Assembly: GCA_019459525.1 (NCBI GenBank) | Contig: JAIBEY010000078.1 | Coordinates: forward strand, 1-61,458 | DNA length: 61,458 bases | Reading direction: 5' to 3' | Origin: Prolixibacteraceae bacterium | GTDB taxonomy: Bacteria; Bacteroidota; Bacteroidia; Bacteroidales; Prolixibacteraceae | Shown here: positions 27,012 through 36,482 of the stretch, one piece after another | Layout: each line of letters starts with the position of its first letter | Numbering within the stretch: the stretch's first letter is position 1 | The notes under the pieces: generated by a model | What the model saw: the letters and a program-made list of their open reading frames with translations, nothing else | The model's database searches: none | What the model was told of the DNA's origin: nothing | Program-made: the position numbers and the translations under genes

Positions 27012-28976
27012 TTATTTTTTCAGTGGAATGCGGGCAACCGTCAATGAAAGGGCATCTAAAGTAAATATCATTTTTTTGCCCGAAAGTTTTTGTTTCTTTT
27101 CAACAGGAGCAATCGTTTCGGGTTTTCCAACCCGATTATAGGCTGTTAAATCGGCATGAGTCAAAATCTGTAAGTTCATTTCGTTGCCTGCAATTTTTCT
27201 TCCTTCCAGCGAGATATTAAGCATGGCTGGTTTTTTTGCCACATTCACCATTTTAACTACCAGTTCCGATGTTTCCGAATCGATTGTAGCACTGGCATAT
27301 AAGCTGTCCTGGCCGGTAAGTGGTTTGCCATCCACAAGCGCAGAAACAAGTTCGGTACCTGCATTGGTCGAGAACAATTTTTGCACATAATAATTGGGTG
27401 TTGCTACGGTGTTCAGGTTATCGAACCAAATTAAATCTGGGCGCCATTGCCAGGCATCTACGTTTCCAAACAGCGGCGCATACGAAGCCATGTGAACCAC
27501 ATCTGCATTGCGTTCCAGTCCGGTCATCAAGGCTGCTTCGGCCAAGGCACTTTTCCATGTGTTGCGCGACTCGGAGTCTTTTCCTTCTTTATCGTGAGCG
27601 GCGTATTCACCGGCAAATACTTTTGGGCCTTTACGATCGTACGAATCGTAGCGTGCGGTATTTTGTAAAAACCACTCCGGACTGCGGTAATAATGTTCAT
27701 CAACCATTTTCACATTCAGCTCGCGCATCTCTTTCCAGAGGTAGTCGAAATCCTTTCCATCAGAAAACGGACCGGAACCGCCCACAAAAATGATTTCGGG
27801 ATGTTTTTCATTCAGCACTTTCATAAATATTTTCAGGCGATCGACATACTGAGTTCCCCACTGTTCGTTGCCAACGCCGACCATTTTCAGGTTAAACGGT
27901 TCCGGATGGCCCATGTCTGCGCGTAGTTTGCCCCATTGGGAGGTGGTTGCCCCGTTAGCAAACTCAATCAGGTCGAGCACATCCTGAATGTAGGGATCAA
28001 GCGCGTCCAGCGACACCAATTCGCAGGAATTAAACTGGCAGGCCATTCCACAATTCAGGATAGGAAGCGGCTCGGCGCCAATATCTTCGGCAAGCAGAAA
28101 ATATTCGAAAAATCCCAATCCATACGATTGGAAATAATCCGGGGCATTTCTGTACGGAAATTCAGTATTCCAGCGGTTGATGTTTAATTGGCGATTTTCA
28201 ACATTTCCAACTGTCTTTTTCCATTGGTAACGAGTTTCGAGCTCATGTCCTTCCACAATGCAACCTCCGGGGAAACGAATAAATCCGGGTTTCATATCGG
28301 CAAGTTTTTGCACCAAATCGGCCCGCAAGCCGTTCTTCCTGTTTTTCCAGGTATTCTCGGGGAAGAGTGAAACCATATCGATTTCTAAAACCCCTTTTCC
28401 TGAAAGTGTAACACGTAGTTTAGCTTTTGATTGGGTTGCTGAACTGGTTAATTTTGCCTCGTATTTTTTCCAATCTCCAGAAAAACCGCCCACTTCGGTT
28501 TGGCCAAGAACCACCCCGGTTGAATCGATCAATTCTACTTTCAGGGTAGAAATACCCATGCCTTGACGTACAAATACCGAAAAATCATACTTTTCGCCGG
28601 CAGTTACGCCCATTCCGCGAAAGCCTTCGTTAATCAGGCCCAGTTCTTTTCCCTGAAGTGATTCGAGGCGGAGGTGCCGTGGATTATTTTCGTTCTGGCT
28701 ATTGATAATCTGGAACTGACCCACATATTCTTCACCAGTTTTTTCCCAACCCATTAGTGGTTTATAAAACTCGAAAGAACGGTTTTTAACCAATTCGGCA
28801 TAAATACCGCCATCGGCAGCAAAGTTGATGTCTTCGAAGAATAAACCCCACATGGTGGGCTGGATAGGAGCAACGGGCGTTCCGGCTTTTACAACCAGTG
28901 TTTTGGACTGTGCCTGTGCACCCGCTACGATGCCAAATAACAAGCAGATCAAAAAAATGGAGAGTCTTGGTTTCAT
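27012..28976 (-). CDS. Secreted alpha-L-arabinofuranosidase, GH51
   Basis: A 654-residue glycoside hydrolase that removes terminal arabinofuranose from arabinan, arabinoxylan or similar glycans. A Sec signal peptide occupies about residues 1-22. The TIM barrel is interrupted by a carbohydrate-binding-like beta domain at about 90-205 (ending DMVSLFPENTWKNR), and a C-terminal beta-sandwich closes the chain. The likely acid/base is E371 in VGVGNEQWG, and the likely nucleophile is E427 in VDEHYYRSPEWF. The conserved RFPGGC is present. It follows susD on the same strand but has its own promoter, and supplies the only glycan-degrading activity in the locus. Confidence 0.92.
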   Translation of the reverse strand: MKPRLSIFLICLLFGIVAGAQAQSKTLVVKAGTPVAPIQPTMWGLFFEDINFAADGGIYAELVKNRSFEFYKPLMGWEKTGEEYVGQFQIINSQNENNPRHLRLESLQGKELGLINEGFRGMGVTAGEKYDFSVFVRQGMGISTLKVELIDSTGVVLGQTEVGGFSGDWKKYEAKLTSSATQSKAKLRVTLSGKGVLEIDMVSLFPENTWKNRKNGLRADLVQKLADMKPGFIRFPGGCIVEGHELETRYQWKKTVGNVENRQLNINRWNTEFPYRNAPDYFQSYGLGFFEYFLLAEDIGAEPLPILNCGMACQFNSCELVSLDALDPYIQDVLDLIEFANGATTSQWGKLRADMGHPEPFNLKMVGVGNEQWGTQYVDRLKIFMKVLNEKHPEIIFVGGSGPFSDGKDFDYLWKEMRELNVKMVDEHYYRSPEWFLQNTARYDSYDRKGPKVFAGEYAAHDKEGKDSESRNTWKSALAEAALMTGLERNADVVHMASYAPLFGNVDAWQWRPDLIWFDNLNTVATPNYYVQKLFSTNAGTELVSALVDGKPLTGQDSLYASATIDSETSELVVKMVNVAKKPAMLNISLEGRKIAGNEMNLQILTHADLTAYNRVGKPETIAPVEKKQKLSGKKMIFTLDALSLTVARIPLKK

Positions 28977-29010
28977 AGTTCAGCTAGCTAATTCGTTTAA
29001 TAATCGAACA

Positions 29011-29018
29011 CAAATATA
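29011..29018 (-). promoter_or_regulatory. Promoter -7 box of the arabinofuranosidase gene
   Basis: On the - strand TATATTTG, a perfect TAnnTTTG, lies 35 bp before the start codon. A TTTT stands about 18 bp further up in place of TTTG. Confidence 0.6.
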
Positions 29019-29143
29019 ATTGTATAAAATACACTTAAAATAGGTTTTATACACATTTCCCAAAAAATATCGGTAAAAATGCTCAAAACCTTATTGGGTC
29101 TGAATGCCGGATGGTGAAGTTAATGACCATGTTACAACATTAA

Positions 29144-29179
29144 TCCTGAATATGGCCTGTACTGAGGTCATATTCAGGA
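29144..29179. other. Long inverted repeat between the arabinofuranosidase and susD
   Basis: TCCTGAATATG (29144-29154) pairs with CATATTCAGGA (29169-29179), extended by three more pairs inside to about 14 bp around an 8-base loop. It has no T run on either side, so it may be an operator, an RNA-processing hairpin or part of a repeat. It stands in the 423-bp spacer 28977-29399, which holds no gene. Confidence 0.5.
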
Positions 29180-29191
29180 TTTGTATATGAT

Positions 29192-29222
29192 GCAAAAGCG
29201 GCTTCCCCTCTGGAAAGCCGCT
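29192..29222 (-). terminator. Terminator of the susCD transcript
   Basis: AGCGGCTT (29197-29204) pairs with AAGCCGCT (29215-29222). On the - strand the stem is followed by TTTTGC. It lies about 180 bp past the susD stop and separates susCD from the arabinofuranosidase gene. Confidence 0.65.
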
Positions 29223-29399
29223 GGATTATTCGCAAAAAACCGGGATTAATAGCTTATTTATAGCCGATTGTCAGTAACGCAACACTATCAAATAATAGAT
29301 ATAGATTTCTCTTTTCTATTGACTTTCAGTTATATCATCTTATTAATGTGCCTGGTTTTATTTTAATTTTTTGATTGCACCACCGTATGCAAGATGCTT

Positions 29400-30932
29400 T
29401 TAATAGCCTGGGTTTTGAGTCAGGTTAGGGTTGGCATCTCTTGCGGTACGTGGAATCGGGAATAACAGGCATTTTGACGCTGTTACATTTTTCCATCCCG
29501 GAATTTCATTCAGGAAGGTTCCGTAACGAATCATATCCTGACGAGAGCTAATCTCCCAGGCCAATTCAAATCTTCTTTCCTGGTAGATATCGTCGAGCGT
29601 AACGGTTGTTTTTAGTTTCGCAGCATCGTCAAAAGCCCTTTTCCTGATCACATTGACCAAGCGGGTTGCTTCAGCCATATCGCCATTCGAGCGAACCAAC
29701 GCTTCGGCCTTCATCAGGTAAACATCGGCAAGCCTGAAGATAGCCATATCGTTTTCAGCATCACCGTTCTGGCCACTTTCAAATTCCCATTTCCAGCAAC
29801 GTGCGCCATCTTCCTGTTCTGTTTGTCCCCAACCGTCAGCATCGATACCATATTTCATGGTAACGTCAACCGTGTGAATTAACGGACGGCCATGTGCAGT
29901 AACGTAAGTCAGCCCGGTTGCCGGATCTTTCATTTCTCCTGTGAGGTATGACCATGCCACTCGTTTATCGGCTGGATCGTAGGCTTTTACAAACGCCGGC
30001 ATAGCGCAGATTCCGTTCCAGGTTCCGATTTTCAGGCCCAGTGAGGGTGCTGCCAGGTAATGAAGTGTGCGTTGGGCAAGGTGATTACCGCCATCGCTGG
30101 TGCTGAATACAATAGGGAAAATAATCTCCTGCGAGTTCTGATTTTTGACAATGAAACTCTGTTTAAAGTTCGGCTCAATCAGGTAAGGAAGTTTAATTAC
30201 TTCGTTACAGGCATCGACACATTCCTGCCATTTTGCACCACCAGTCGGATTCCAAACCGATGCATTCAAATACATTTTTGCCAGCATGGTATAAACTACA
30301 CCTTTGGTGATTTTTCCATAGCTTGCAGCTGAAACATCAGTCCTGACTACATCTTTAATCGCATTCAGTTCGGCAAGTACAAACGTATAAACTTCGGCCC
30401 TGGTTTTTGTTTTGGGTAATTCTTTGTCGTTAAAATCAGTAACGATGGGTACGTTTCCATAATAATCGAGCAGCATATAATACCAGAATGCACGTACTCC
30501 CCTGATTTCGGCAATAATCTGATCCTTATTTTCAATTGCCGGATTCTCGTTGATCATTGCGTAAATCTTGTTGCAAAGCGTAATGGCAGAAACTGCCGAA
30601 TTGTATGAGTCAACTACCAGGCTGGTAGAAGGAGTCCAGGTGTGAAAACGCAGTTCTTTGAACTGACCACCGTCCCACCAGTCGCCACCTTTGCGGGTTG
30701 GGGTAATGGCCATATCAGAAGAACATTCGCTAAGCAAAAAATAATTGCTGGGGAAGACATTTTTTAAAGTCCTGTAAATAGGAGCAATCAAGGAGTTGAC
30801 CTCTTTGGTGTTTTTCCCAAATTGATCAACAGGAAGCTTGTCGTAAACTTCTTCATCCAGGTTTGTACATCCAGGGAAACCCAAAGTTGCAATAACGACA
30901 GCAATGAAAATGAATATTTTATTTTTTTTCAT
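29400..30932 (-). CDS. susD: SusD/RagB family glycan-binding lipoprotein
   Basis: A 510-residue surface lipoprotein that caps the SusC transporter and binds the oligosaccharide. The signal ends in a lipobox just before Cys22 (FPGCTNLDEEVY). The helical TPR-like scaffold of the family runs through the middle, and the C-terminus shows the familiar LAWEISSRQDMIRYG and FPIPRTARDANPNLTQNPGY. The symbol marks the family only, since the natural glycan is not starch here. It follows susC by 19 bp. Confidence 0.95.
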   Translation of the reverse strand: MKKNKIFIFIAVVIATLGFPGCTNLDEEVYDKLPVDQFGKNTKEVNSLIAPIYRTLKNVFPSNYFLLSECSSDMAITPTRKGGDWWDGGQFKELRFHTWTPSTSLVVDSYNSAVSAITLCNKIYAMINENPAIENKDQIIAEIRGVRAFWYYMLLDYYGNVPIVTDFNDKELPKTKTRAEVYTFVLAELNAIKDVVRTDVSAASYGKITKGVVYTMLAKMYLNASVWNPTGGAKWQECVDACNEVIKLPYLIEPNFKQSFIVKNQNSQEIIFPIVFSTSDGGNHLAQRTLHYLAAPSLGLKIGTWNGICAMPAFVKAYDPADKRVAWSYLTGEMKDPATGLTYVTAHGRPLIHTVDVTMKYGIDADGWGQTEQEDGARCWKWEFESGQNGDAENDMAIFRLADVYLMKAEALVRSNGDMAEATRLVNVIRKRAFDDAAKLKTTVTLDDIYQERRFELAWEISSRQDMIRYGTFLNEIPGWKNVTASKCLLFPIPRTARDANPNLTQNPGY

Positions 30933-30951
30933 GTTGTTTAAATTTTAAGAT

Positions 30952-33900
30952 TTAGAAACTAAGGTTTATACCCACCGAGAAGGTTCTTGATTTGGGGTAG
31001 TATTCGCGACCTTCAATACCCGGATCAAGTCCGGACATTTCAACCTCAGGATCCAAGCCTGTGTATTTCGTGATAACAAACAGGTTTTGTCCGGTCAGAT
31101 AAACTCTTAATTTATTGATGCCATATTTACCTTTGGTATCAAAGTTATAGGCTACACTTGCATTATCGAGTCTCAGGAATGAACCGTCTTCGATGTAATA
31201 GCTGCAATACTTAGGGCTTTCTTTCAACCCCATTGTAAGGGATTCTTTCAACACATTGGCACCTGGCAACCACTGGGTAGTTGCGTACGACATTTTCGAG
31301 AAGTTTAATACGTCGTTGCCATAAACGCCCCGGAAGAAGAAATTCAGTTCCCAGTTTTTGTATGACATTACGTTGGCCAGACCATAGGTGAATTTTGGTT
31401 GTGCCGATCCGATGTAAGTACGGTCCTCGTCAGTTAATCCGGCTTTCCCATCAATCATATCGTCCATGATGTATTTGCCGTTGCTGTCGATTCCTTTACA
31501 AACCCATCCGTAGAATGTTCCGAGTTCTTTACCTTCTTCAACAATGTGTGTGGTGTTGTTCGATCCGCCACGAATCCAGGCAGAACCGGTTTTAATGGAA
31601 CTGGTTGTAAACTGGTCGTTCGACAAACTGGTGATTTCGTTTTTGTTGTGTGCCATGTTGAACGCTGCATTCCAACGGAAAGCGCCTTTGCGAATAACAT
31701 CGCCATTAATCATAAACTCGAATCCCTTGTTGTTCATCGATCCCACATTGGCCATCATTGTTCCTTTTAAATATGGAGGTTGTGGTACAGAATAAGTATA
31801 GAGAAGATCTTCAGTATCTTTGTTGTAATAGTCAATACTACCATTAATCCTTCCTTTTAAGAAACTATAGTCAAATCCGATGTTGAACATCGATGTTTGT
31901 TCCCAACGGAGATCGGGATTTTCGTTTTGGCTAAATTCATAAGCGCTGTACCATTTGCCATTGTCATAATACTGTCCGGCTTTTCCGTAGAGCGGAAGCG
32001 ACAAGTAAGGATCTAGTCCATCCTGGTTTCCGGATACCCCATAACCAATCCTGAATTTAAGATCATCAATTGCACTTACATTTTTCAGGAATGATTCTTC
32101 TTTCATATGCCAGGCAGCAGAAACAGAAGGGAAGGTACCCCATTGGTGGTTTTTACCAAATTTGGAAGAACCGTCGCGCCTGACTGAAGCCGTGATGACG
32201 TATTTTTCGAGCAGGGTATAGTTTATCCTTCCGAAGAAAGAAATCAGTTTGCTCATGTTTTTACCCGACCATACATCGCCCGAACGAAGGTTTTCACCTG
32301 CGCTAAGATTATTCGCGCCAAAAAGATCGGTAACAAACTGCCGGTTCTGAGCACCCATGTTTTGATAATAGTTGTCTTCGTATGAATAACCTGCCAGGAA
32401 ATTCATGTTGTGATTTTCAACCACTTTTTTGTAATTAATGGTAGCTTCCAGTAATTTCTTGTCTGTTGTCCACGAATTACGTTGTGCATAACCAATATCA
32501 TTACGGCCACGTTCGGTCTGAGAATCGTAGTACTGGCTGTAGTCGTTGGTTTCACGTTGTTTCAATACGTTCAGGCTGGCTTTCAGGCCTTCGAAAATAT
32601 CCAGATCAGCTTTTATGTTCCCGAAATAAAGGCTGTTTTTATTTTCTGTTTTGTTGTATTCGATGTTACGAACCGGGTTTCCCTGATCGTATTCCTGATT
32701 GTCGTACCAGCTTCCGTCATCATTCATCACGGGGTAAACCGGAATCATGTTGTAAGCCAATACAAAATTACGGGTATCGGTTGGTGTATAATTCCGTTGA
32801 GTCATTACTCCCGTAAAGGTCAGATCTAATTTGTTGTTCAGGGCTTTCTGGTTGAAACTCATACGGGCATTGTAACGTTCCAGTACGTTATCCTTTACTA
32901 CGCCTTCCTGGTTCAGGTATGAAATGGATGCCCTGTAGTTGCTTGATTTGGAACTTCCGGATAACGATAAACTGTGGTTTTGGGTAATCCCGGTACGCAT
33001 AATTTCATCAAACCAATCGGTATTTCCACCTTTGTCGAGGCCTGCGGTGTTGATGTTGTTTTTGGTAGCATAATCGCGCCATTCCTGAGCATTCAAAAGT
33101 TCAGGAACGTTGGTTACGTTATCAACGGCCACATAACCGTCGTATTCGGTAGTTGTCTGGTCTTTTCTTCCTTTTTTTGTTGTGATCAGGATTACACCAC
33201 TGGCCGACCGTGATCCGTAGATTGCAGCAGCAGAAGCGTCTTTCAATACACTGATTGATTCGATATCCTGGGGAGAAACAGAATTCAGACTCATTCCGGG
33301 TACACCGTCAACAACGATGAATGGCTGGCTGCTGGCGTTTAATGATGATGTTCCGCGCAGACGAATGGTCTGGTCTTTGGTAACATCGCCACTTCCATTG
33401 GTAATGGTTAAACCGGCTACTTTACCTTTTAATAAATCGACCCCGGTGCGGGTTACCCCTTTATTAAAGTTCTTTTCAGAAACATTGGTTACTGAACCCG
33501 AAATTTCGCGTTTGGTCTGTGTGCCGTATCCAATGGCTACAACTTCTTCAATCCCAATGGCATCTTCGCGCATAACAACATTCAGGCTTGTTTGCCCGGT
33601 ATAATCAATTTCCAGGCTACTCATCCCAATAAAAGAGAACATCAGAACGGTGGGTTGTTTACTGACTTTTAAAGCAAATTTACCATCGAAATCAGTGATT
33701 GTTCCGTTTGTTGTCCCTTTTTCAACAACGGTAGTTCCTGGTAGCGGATTGCCATCGGCCGTAGTAACTACACCTTTAACTTCAGGTTCTTTTTGCATCA
33801 GGAATCCGGCAAGAGGCAATCCTTTTCGCTCGGTAATTACAATTTGCCGGTCTTTAATTTCGTATCCGTTGTTCGATGCTTTCAGCACCTGGTCAAGGAT

Positions 33901-34188
33901 TTTTTCTACTGTCGCGTCAGCAACTTTAACCGAAACTTCGCGACTTACATCGATCATATCGTCAGAGTAAACGATAATAAACTCGCTGTTGCGTTCAATT
34001 TCCTGAAATACATCTTTTATAGTTGCATTTGACAACTGAAAAGAAAACTTTGTTGATTGCGAGTAGGTGCTGCCAATAACAGTTAACGAACTGATGAGCA
34101 ACATGACAAACGATAACCTCATAATAAGGAATAGTTTTTTGAATCTCCCAAAATCATGGAAGATTCGTTCATGAAACTTTTTTTTCAT
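30952..34188 (-). CDS. susC: SusC/RagA TonB-dependent transporter with STN signalling domain
   Basis: A 1078-residue outer membrane transporter that imports glycan oligosaccharides with TonB energy. After a signal region (about 20-44) there is an STN domain (about 48-115, TKFSFQLSNATIKDVFQEIE), then a carboxypeptidase-regulatory-like beta domain (about 137-215), the plug (about 220-340) and a 22-strand barrel ending in ...FSVGINLSF. The STN domain is the part that contacts a FecR anti-sigma factor in trans-envelope signalling, and the fecR and sigma genes lie just upstream. The symbol marks the family only. A candidate antisense RNA faces its 5' leader. Confidence 0.95.
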   Translation of the reverse strand: MKKKFHERIFHDFGRFKKLFLIMRLSFVMLLISSLTVIGSTYSQSTKFSFQLSNATIKDVFQEIERNSEFIIVYSDDMIDVSREVSVKVADATVEKILDQVLKASNNGYEIKDRQIVITERKGLPLAGFLMQKEPEVKGVVTTADGNPLPGTTVVEKGTTNGTITDFDGKFALKVSKQPTVLMFSFIGMSSLEIDYTGQTSLNVVMREDAIGIEEVVAIGYGTQTKREISGSVTNVSEKNFNKGVTRTGVDLLKGKVAGLTITNGSGDVTKDQTIRLRGTSSLNASSQPFIVVDGVPGMSLNSVSPQDIESISVLKDASAAAIYGSRSASGVILITTKKGRKDQTTTEYDGYVAVDNVTNVPELLNAQEWRDYATKNNINTAGLDKGGNTDWFDEIMRTGITQNHSLSLSGSSKSSNYRASISYLNQEGVVKDNVLERYNARMSFNQKALNNKLDLTFTGVMTQRNYTPTDTRNFVLAYNMIPVYPVMNDDGSWYDNQEYDQGNPVRNIEYNKTENKNSLYFGNIKADLDIFEGLKASLNVLKQRETNDYSQYYDSQTERGRNDIGYAQRNSWTTDKKLLEATINYKKVVENHNMNFLAGYSYEDNYYQNMGAQNRQFVTDLFGANNLSAGENLRSGDVWSGKNMSKLISFFGRINYTLLEKYVITASVRRDGSSKFGKNHQWGTFPSVSAAWHMKEESFLKNVSAIDDLKFRIGYGVSGNQDGLDPYLSLPLYGKAGQYYDNGKWYSAYEFSQNENPDLRWEQTSMFNIGFDYSFLKGRINGSIDYYNKDTEDLLYTYSVPQPPYLKGTMMANVGSMNNKGFEFMINGDVIRKGAFRWNAAFNMAHNKNEITSLSNDQFTTSSIKTGSAWIRGGSNNTTHIVEEGKELGTFYGWVCKGIDSNGKYIMDDMIDGKAGLTDEDRTYIGSAQPKFTYGLANVMSYKNWELNFFFRGVYGNDVLNFSKMSYATTQWLPGANVLKESLTMGLKESPKYCSYYIEDGSFLRLDNASVAYNFDTKGKYGINKLRVYLTGQNLFVITKYTGLDPEVEMSGLDPGIEGREYYPKSRTFSVGINLSF

Positions 34189-34201
34189 ACTTTTAGACGT
34201 T

Positions 34202-34278
34202 TAGTTTTAAACACTAATCAAATTCACTTTTTATTCTGATCCGGAGAATGCGGGAACATTCTTCGGATCGTTTTTTTT
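34202..34278 (+). ncRNA. Candidate cis-antisense sRNA opposite the susC leader
   Basis: A + strand terminator ends this interval, yet both flanking genes are on the - strand. A weak -7-like box TACTTTTA (34188-34195, last base off consensus) would start an RNA of about 75 bases running from near the susC start codon to the terminator. Cis-encoded antisense RNAs at this place in sigma/anti-sigma PULs are known in Bacteroides (DonS of B. fragilis). The promoter is poor, so this is a proposal. Confidence 0.35.
34238..34278 (+). terminator. Plus-strand terminator between fecR and susC
   Basis: GATCCGGAGAATG (34238-34250) pairs with CATTCTTCGGATC (34257-34269) with one G-T pair and a 6-base loop, then G and T8. 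The T run is on the + strand only, so it does not serve the - strand genes on either side. Confidence 0.75.
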
Positions 34279-34296
34279 CATTATTCTTTAGGTTTA

Positions 34297-35496
34297 TTAT
34301 TTATTTATAATTATAAAATCGCCGTTACTCTTTTTTTGCCAGTCGATAGGCACGGTTAGCTTAATTACGTTCAGTACTTCTTCCGGCTCCTCTTTTAAAT
34401 CGAGCTTTCCGGACAGTTTGAAGGACCCGATCATCGGATCGGCTAACTGTATCCTGACGTTGTAATACCGTTCAACTTGTTTTAGTGCTCTTACCAAATC
34501 AACTTTTTCAAATTCGAGCATTCCATCTTTCCAGGAAACAAATTTCGAGACATCTACCGTTTGGCTTCTCGATTCGCCAGTCGATTTATTTACCACAACC
34601 ATTTGATTTGGCTTCATTTCAACGGAATACTCACGGTTTAGAATTCCTTTTCCGGAGTAGGTCAGGTTTACTTTCCCCTCGACCAAAACAGTTTGAATAA
34701 GCTTATCTTCCGGATAGGCTGAAATGTCGAACCGGGTGCCCAAAACATGAATGCTGATGTCGGTAGTACGAACAACAAATGGTTTCTCGGTATTTTTGGC
34801 TACATCAAAAAAAGCTTCACCTACCAGCATTACCTGCCGGGTTTTTTCAGAAAAAACAGATGGATAAATGAGCTGGCTTCCGGCATTCAGCCAAACTTTG
34901 GTGCCGTCGGAAAGCATGATCATCGATTTTTTGCCGTATGGAATAATGATCTTATTAATCAGTCCGCCCTCGGTTGGTGTTTTTTGAGTAATGGTATCGT
35001 TATTTACAATGAGCTGTTGGCCATTCTGGCTGTATGAGATTTGAGACATCTGTTTTTCCAGCGAAATCTGCGAGCCGTCAGAAAGTACGATCATAGCTTC
35101 ATCCTTAGTTGTTTGTGGTGTTTCGGCTAATTCATACTGGTATTGTTGCCCGCCATTTTGGTACAAATAATAGGTTACAGCTCCCGAAAAAAACACCAAT
35201 ATTAAAATGGCAGCATATTTGGCCAGCTTCAGGAATATCGTTCGTTTAGAATTTTTTGCTTCGTCCTGAATTTTTTTCCAAAGGTCGTATTGCTCGTTTA
35301 ATGCGAGTTTATTTTCCCGCGAATAAAAAAGCTTAAAAACCAGCGTTGCTTCTTTTATATCAGCTTTTTTATAGGGGTGAGTTTTCAGAAAGTTGTTCCA
35401 AAAGTCATTTTCTTTCTGAGTGGGTTCACTGATCCATCTCAAAAAACTCTCATCATTTAAAAAATCGACCGCGGTATAATCCCTGTACTTCTCCAT
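34297..35496 (-). CDS. FecR family anti-sigma factor
   Basis: A 399-residue inner membrane regulator. A cytoplasmic N-terminal domain of about 85 residues would hold the sigma factor, one membrane segment follows (about 90-111, YAAILILVFFSGAVTYYLY), and the periplasmic part contains the FecR beta domain (MIMLSDGTKVWLNAGSQLIYP and EAFFDVAKNTEKPFVV) and a C-terminal STN-binding domain. It should release the sigma factor when the SusC STN domain signals substrate. It sits 72 bp after the sigma gene and 108 bp before susC. Confidence 0.93.
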   Translation of the reverse strand: MEKYRDYTAVDFLNDESFLRWISEPTQKENDFWNNFLKTHPYKKADIKEATLVFKLFYSRENKLALNEQYDLWKKIQDEAKNSKRTIFLKLAKYAAILILVFFSGAVTYYLYQNGGQQYQYELAETPQTTKDEAMIVLSDGSQISLEKQMSQISYSQNGQQLIVNNDTITQKTPTEGGLINKIIIPYGKKSMIMLSDGTKVWLNAGSQLIYPSVFSEKTRQVMLVGEAFFDVAKNTEKPFVVRTTDISIHVLGTRFDISAYPEDKLIQTVLVEGKVNLTYSGKGILNREYSVEMKPNQMVVVNKSTGESRSQTVDVSKFVSWKDGMLEFEKVDLVRALKQVERYYNVRIQLADPMIGSFKLSGKLDLKEEPEEVLNVIKLTVPIDWQKKSNGDFIIINK

Positions 35497-35568
35497 GATT
35501 ATAGATTTCTAACTGGATAAGACAGGCTTGTGGGTTTTGTTGATACCGTTTCAAAATTATTTTTTATG

Positions 35569-36192
35569 CTAAAAAGCATGTTCTCTGGAATGGCAAAGGA
35601 TTGCCAGTAAAACCTGGCCAAAATTTTTATTCGGAACGCGAATGATCTCACGCAGTTTTTCGACTGCCCGATGAATAAGTGCTCGTGATGACTGGTAATT
35701 GAGGTTGAGAAGAAAGGAGATTTCTTCGTATTCGAGTCCCCGGTTAAACCGAAGGTAGATGGCTTCTTTCTGCCGGTCGGTAAGCGATTGCATGGCATCT
35801 GCAAGCCGAAGCCGCTTTTCTTCATCCAGCTCACTAAGCTGATCGTCTAAACTTTCCGACCATCTCAGGTCGAACGGATAATCCTGATCGTTTAGTAACC
35901 GGGGCTGATGGTCTGTTTTTTTGAGCTCGCGGATAATTCTGCGTTTAAGCGATTTTAAAAGGTAAAGCCTGACATTGTCTGTTTCCGATAAATTATTGCG
36001 TGTTCGCATTAAGCTGCAAAATACTTCCTGAATACAATCTTTAACGAGTTCTTTGTCGATAGTAAACCGGCATCCGTAGTCGAACAATGAATTGGAGTGC
36101 TGCAAATAAATAAGGCTTAGAACATGATTATCCCCTTTCAGGAATCTGCTCCAAATTAGGCGCTCGTCGTCTTTATTCTCTACAGAATACAT
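35569..36192 (-). CDS. ECF RNA polymerase sigma factor (sigma-70 family)
   Basis: A 207-residue extracytoplasmic-function sigma factor of the group common at Bacteroidota PULs. Region 2 covers about residues 25-95 and region 4 about 130-190, with the helix-turn-helix around LTDRQKEAIYLRFNRGLEYEEISFLL. It is the first gene of the regulator pair and probably drives susCD when freed from FecR. A -7 box (TAAATTTG on the - strand, 36215-36222) lies just upstream. Confidence 0.92.
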   Translation of the reverse strand: MYSVENKDDERLIWSRFLKGDNHVLSLIYLQHSNSLFDYGCRFTIDKELVKDCIQEVFCSLMRTRNNLSETDNVRLYLLKSLKRRIIRELKKTDHQPRLLNDQDYPFDLRWSESLDDQLSELDEEKRLRLADAMQSLTDRQKEAIYLRFNRGLEYEEISFLLNLNYQSSRALIHRAVEKLREIIRVPNKNFGQVLLAILCHSREHAF

Positions 36193-36214
36193 GGTTAGTT
36201 TTGTTTGTGGTTGC

Positions 36215-36222
36215 CAAATTTA
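36215..36222 (-). promoter_or_regulatory. Promoter -7 box of the ECF sigma gene
   Basis: On the - strand TAAATTTG fits TAnnTTTG, 23 bp before the start codon. No clear upstream TTTG is seen. Confidence 0.5.
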
Positions 36223-36292
36223 AGCATAAAAAATCGGAATAATAATCACGTGAAAGAACTACATGGAGGTGTCAGTCCGTATCGTTTGGTTC

Positions 36293-36306
36293 TGCAAACG
36301 TTTGCA
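36293..36306. promoter_or_regulatory. Perfect 14-bp palindrome, LacI-type operator candidate
   Basis: TGCAAACGTTTGCA is a perfect palindrome with the central CG typical of LacI/GalR family operators. It lies about 100 bp upstream of the ECF sigma start. No LacI-type gene is in the window, so the regulator would be encoded elsewhere. Confidence 0.5.
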
Positions 36307-36482
36307 ATTTAGTTGTCAGTTTGACGTTTCTGTTGATCCTGTTGGATTTGGCGTGTATCATACAAAATTGAAAGTATCGGTAAAAAAACAGGCAGAAATC
36401 TATATTATAGGTATTATGATACCGTTTACCTTTTAAAAATGGTTGTTTGCAGAAATTAATTTTATGACAGGATCCGATTTTT

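Noticed and set aside
32466-32829. Overlapping + strand frames inside susC, considered as antisense genes
   Set aside because: Both are low-complexity shadows of the barrel-coding strand and lack signals for expression.
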